Both the position numbers and the translations under genes were made by a program. A stretch of DNA of 6,751 bases from contig JACQPS010000175.1 of NCBI GenBank assembly GCA_016207445.1, forward strand, positions 1 through 6,751, written 5' to 3'. Numbering within the stretch: the stretch's first letter is position 1; each line of letters starts with the position of its first letter. Below the pieces are notes generated by a model. It saw only the letters and a program-made list of their open reading frames with translations. It did not search any database and was not told the origin of the DNA. This document shows positions 5,621-6,751 of this stretch, in pieces. The DNA comes from Gemmatimonadota bacterium (lineage in GTDB: Bacteria > Gemmatimonadota > Gemmatimonadetes > Longimicrobiales > RSA9).

Positions 5621-5690
5621 TCGGGATCGGGATCGGGATCGGGATCGGGATGGGGATCGGGCAAATCCCGATCCCGATCCCGATCCCGAG
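5621..5690. repeat. CGGGAT hexamer array forming a near-perfect hairpin
   Basis: Five perfect CGGGAT units run from 5622 to 5651, followed by a GGGGAT variant and a partial unit. After a short turn come four ATCCCG units (5665-5688). Bases 5639-5661 pair with 5667-5689 in a 23-bp stem with one mismatch (5652/5676) and a five-base loop. The element starts 10 bases past the stop of the EEP-family gene and ends about 30 bases before the ligD start. It could stop or attenuate read-through from the former into ligD, although no T-run follows the stem. The G-triplets could also support a quadruplex. Confidence 0.9.
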
Positions 5691-5699
5691 CGGGGTTCC

Positions 5700-6751
5700 T
5701 CAGTTCGAGGCGAAGGCAGGCGGCAGCTGCAGATTCGCGGCGACGCCGGCGTGGTCGGACGGCCACAGCCCCGAGGCCGTGCGGTCTTCGGGCTCATCCC
5801 CGAGGATCACGGTCTGCGCGCCGCCGACCAGGCCCGCGCTCGCTACGGTGAACGCGTCCCGCACGAACACAATGTCGAGGCGCTGCGTCAGCGCGGGCGT
5901 CTGGTTCGACAGGTCCTCGACATGACAGCACGTGTAGCCTGGATCGTTCGGGTGCGAGCGGTTCCACACATCCACGTATCCCGCGGCGCTCAGATTGGCG
6001 TACGTGGGGGTCTGGCTGCCGTCGGCCGCCGAGTTGAAGTCACCGAGCAGGATCACGGGGAAGGGCGAGTCGGCGAGCAGCGCGATCAGCTCGTTCGCCT
6101 GCGCCACCTGGATGGGCGCGAACGCCTGCACCTCCAAGTGCGTGCTCACGAAGCGGACGGTGTTGCCGGCGAGTTGCGCGTCCACCGCAACCCAGCCGCG
6201 CTTCAGCTCGATCGGCACCACGCCGCCGAGATTCAGGTCGAGGTCCGCCGCGTACGGCGCACCCTGCGGGTTGCCGGCCGCGACGTCGCCTCGCGCGAGA
6301 ATCACCTCCCGATCGGTGTAGCGGATGTCCTGGAATCCGATCGGCGGCGCGCCCGTGAACGCCGGCACCTCCACGTCCGTGAGCGTGACGCTCGCGACGG
6401 CTTCGTAGTCCAGCCCGCGTGCGGCCAGCGCGTCGAGCAGGATCTCGAGGAAATCGTATGCGACCACCGTCGCGGGTGCAGCACCCCCTACGATGGCGTC
6501 ACTCGGCGTCTGGACCCGGTACAGCGTCACTTCCTGGAGCCCGACCAGATGCGGCCGGGTGGCCGCGATCTCGTCCGCCAGCGCCTGCGCCCGCGCCGGA
6601 AAGTCGGTGGCCTGGATCGTGGCCCAGGCCGCGCCCGCGAGTCCCGGAATCTGGGCCAGCGACTGCGCACCGATGATCGGGTCCACGTCCGCGCCCAGAT
6701 ACAGGTTGCGGGTCAACACCGTGACCCCGCGCGCGCCGGCGTCGGGAAACG
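5700..6751 (-). CDS. Endonuclease/exonuclease/phosphatase (EEP) family protein, 5' end outside window
   Basis: This is a metal-dependent phosphodiester-cleaving fold shared by DNase I-like nucleases, exonuclease III and phosphoinositide or sphingomyelin phosphodiesterases; the actual substrate is not evident. Counting from the GTG at 6719, the marks are TRNLYLGAD (3-11, active-site Asn), VGLQEV (59-64, catalytic Glu63), STHLEV (192-197, His194), LLGDFNS (224-230, Asp227 and Asn229), RLDIVF (280-285) and SDHAGV (321-326, Asp322-His323). So the catalytic core looks complete. The frame remains open to the right edge (349 visible residues), encoding FPDAGARGVTV just before TRNLYLGAD. The GTG at 6719 would start at the very first core strand, so the true start is probably beyond the window, perhaps with a signal peptide, as is common in this subgroup. 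Two adjacent cysteines (264-265) could form a disulfide or metal site in an exported protein. It lies on the same strand as ligD, 106 bases upstream. Confidence 0.87.
   Translation of the reverse strand, partial: FPDAGARGVTVLTRNLYLGADVDPIIGAQSLAQIPGLAGAAWATIQATDFPARAQALADEIAATRPHLVGLQEVTLYRVQTPSDAIVGGAAPATVVAYDFLEILLDALAARGLDYEAVASVTLTDVEVPAFTGAPPIGFQDIRYTDREVILARGDVAAGNPQGAPYAADLDLNLGGVVPIELKRGWVAVDAQLAGNTVRFVSTHLEVQAFAPIQVAQANELIALLADSPFPVILLGDFNSAADGSQTPTYANLSAAGYVDVWNRSHPNDPGYTCCHVEDLSNQTPALTQRLDIVFVRDAFTVASAGLVGGAQTVILGDEPEDRTASGLWPSDHAGVAANLQLPPAFASN

Noticed and set aside
5594..5797. ligD extended upstream to the ATG at 5797
   Set aside because: The extension reads the CGGGAT array as SG and SR repeats and runs into the EEP gene; MPPKKK at 5593 is the natural LigD N-terminus.

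Overview
This is a chromosomal segment from a very GC-rich bacterium, with G or C at nearly every third codon position. The gene content is a KANL3/Tex30-like hydrolase, a GRP-type sugar transporter, a full-length LigD and an EEP-fold enzyme. Together with many short GC-rich hexamer and octamer palindromes, it looks like an uncultured soil bacterium, perhaps Gemmatimonadota. That taxon is a guess from style, not from a marker gene. There are no tRNA or rRNA genes, CRISPR arrays, transposases or phage genes.

Left part (1-2602): the tail of a plus-strand membrane protein (DUF3667-like) converges on a minus-strand operon read from 2491 down to 190. The operon encodes an alpha/beta hydrolase, a previously easy-to-miss 40-residue single-helix membrane protein, and a 10-TM GRP/DMT-type sugar transporter with an extra two-helix C-terminal tail. 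The three genes are joined by a 4-base ATGA overlap and a 4-base GTGA overlap, so translation is probably coupled. A plausible -35/-10 pair lies upstream at 2528-2557.

Middle (2603-3055): a small plus-strand hypothetical gene is followed by a 204-bp convergent spacer filled with degenerate GGGTGA hexamers in inverted orientation.

Right part (3056-6751): a minus-strand ligD of 845 residues has the order phosphoesterase, ligase, polymerase, with all key catalytic residues visible. It is followed upstream by the 3' part of a minus-strand endonuclease/exonuclease/phosphatase-family gene that runs off the right edge. The 106-bp gap between them holds a near-perfect CGGGAT hairpin.

The most unusual features are the small membrane protein sandwiched in the hydrolase-transporter operon, and the recurring G3N3 hexamer arrays. 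These arrays lie on both sides of ligD and also, in frame, in its ligase-polymerase linker. The hydrolase gene itself carries two palindrome-containing in-frame segments.
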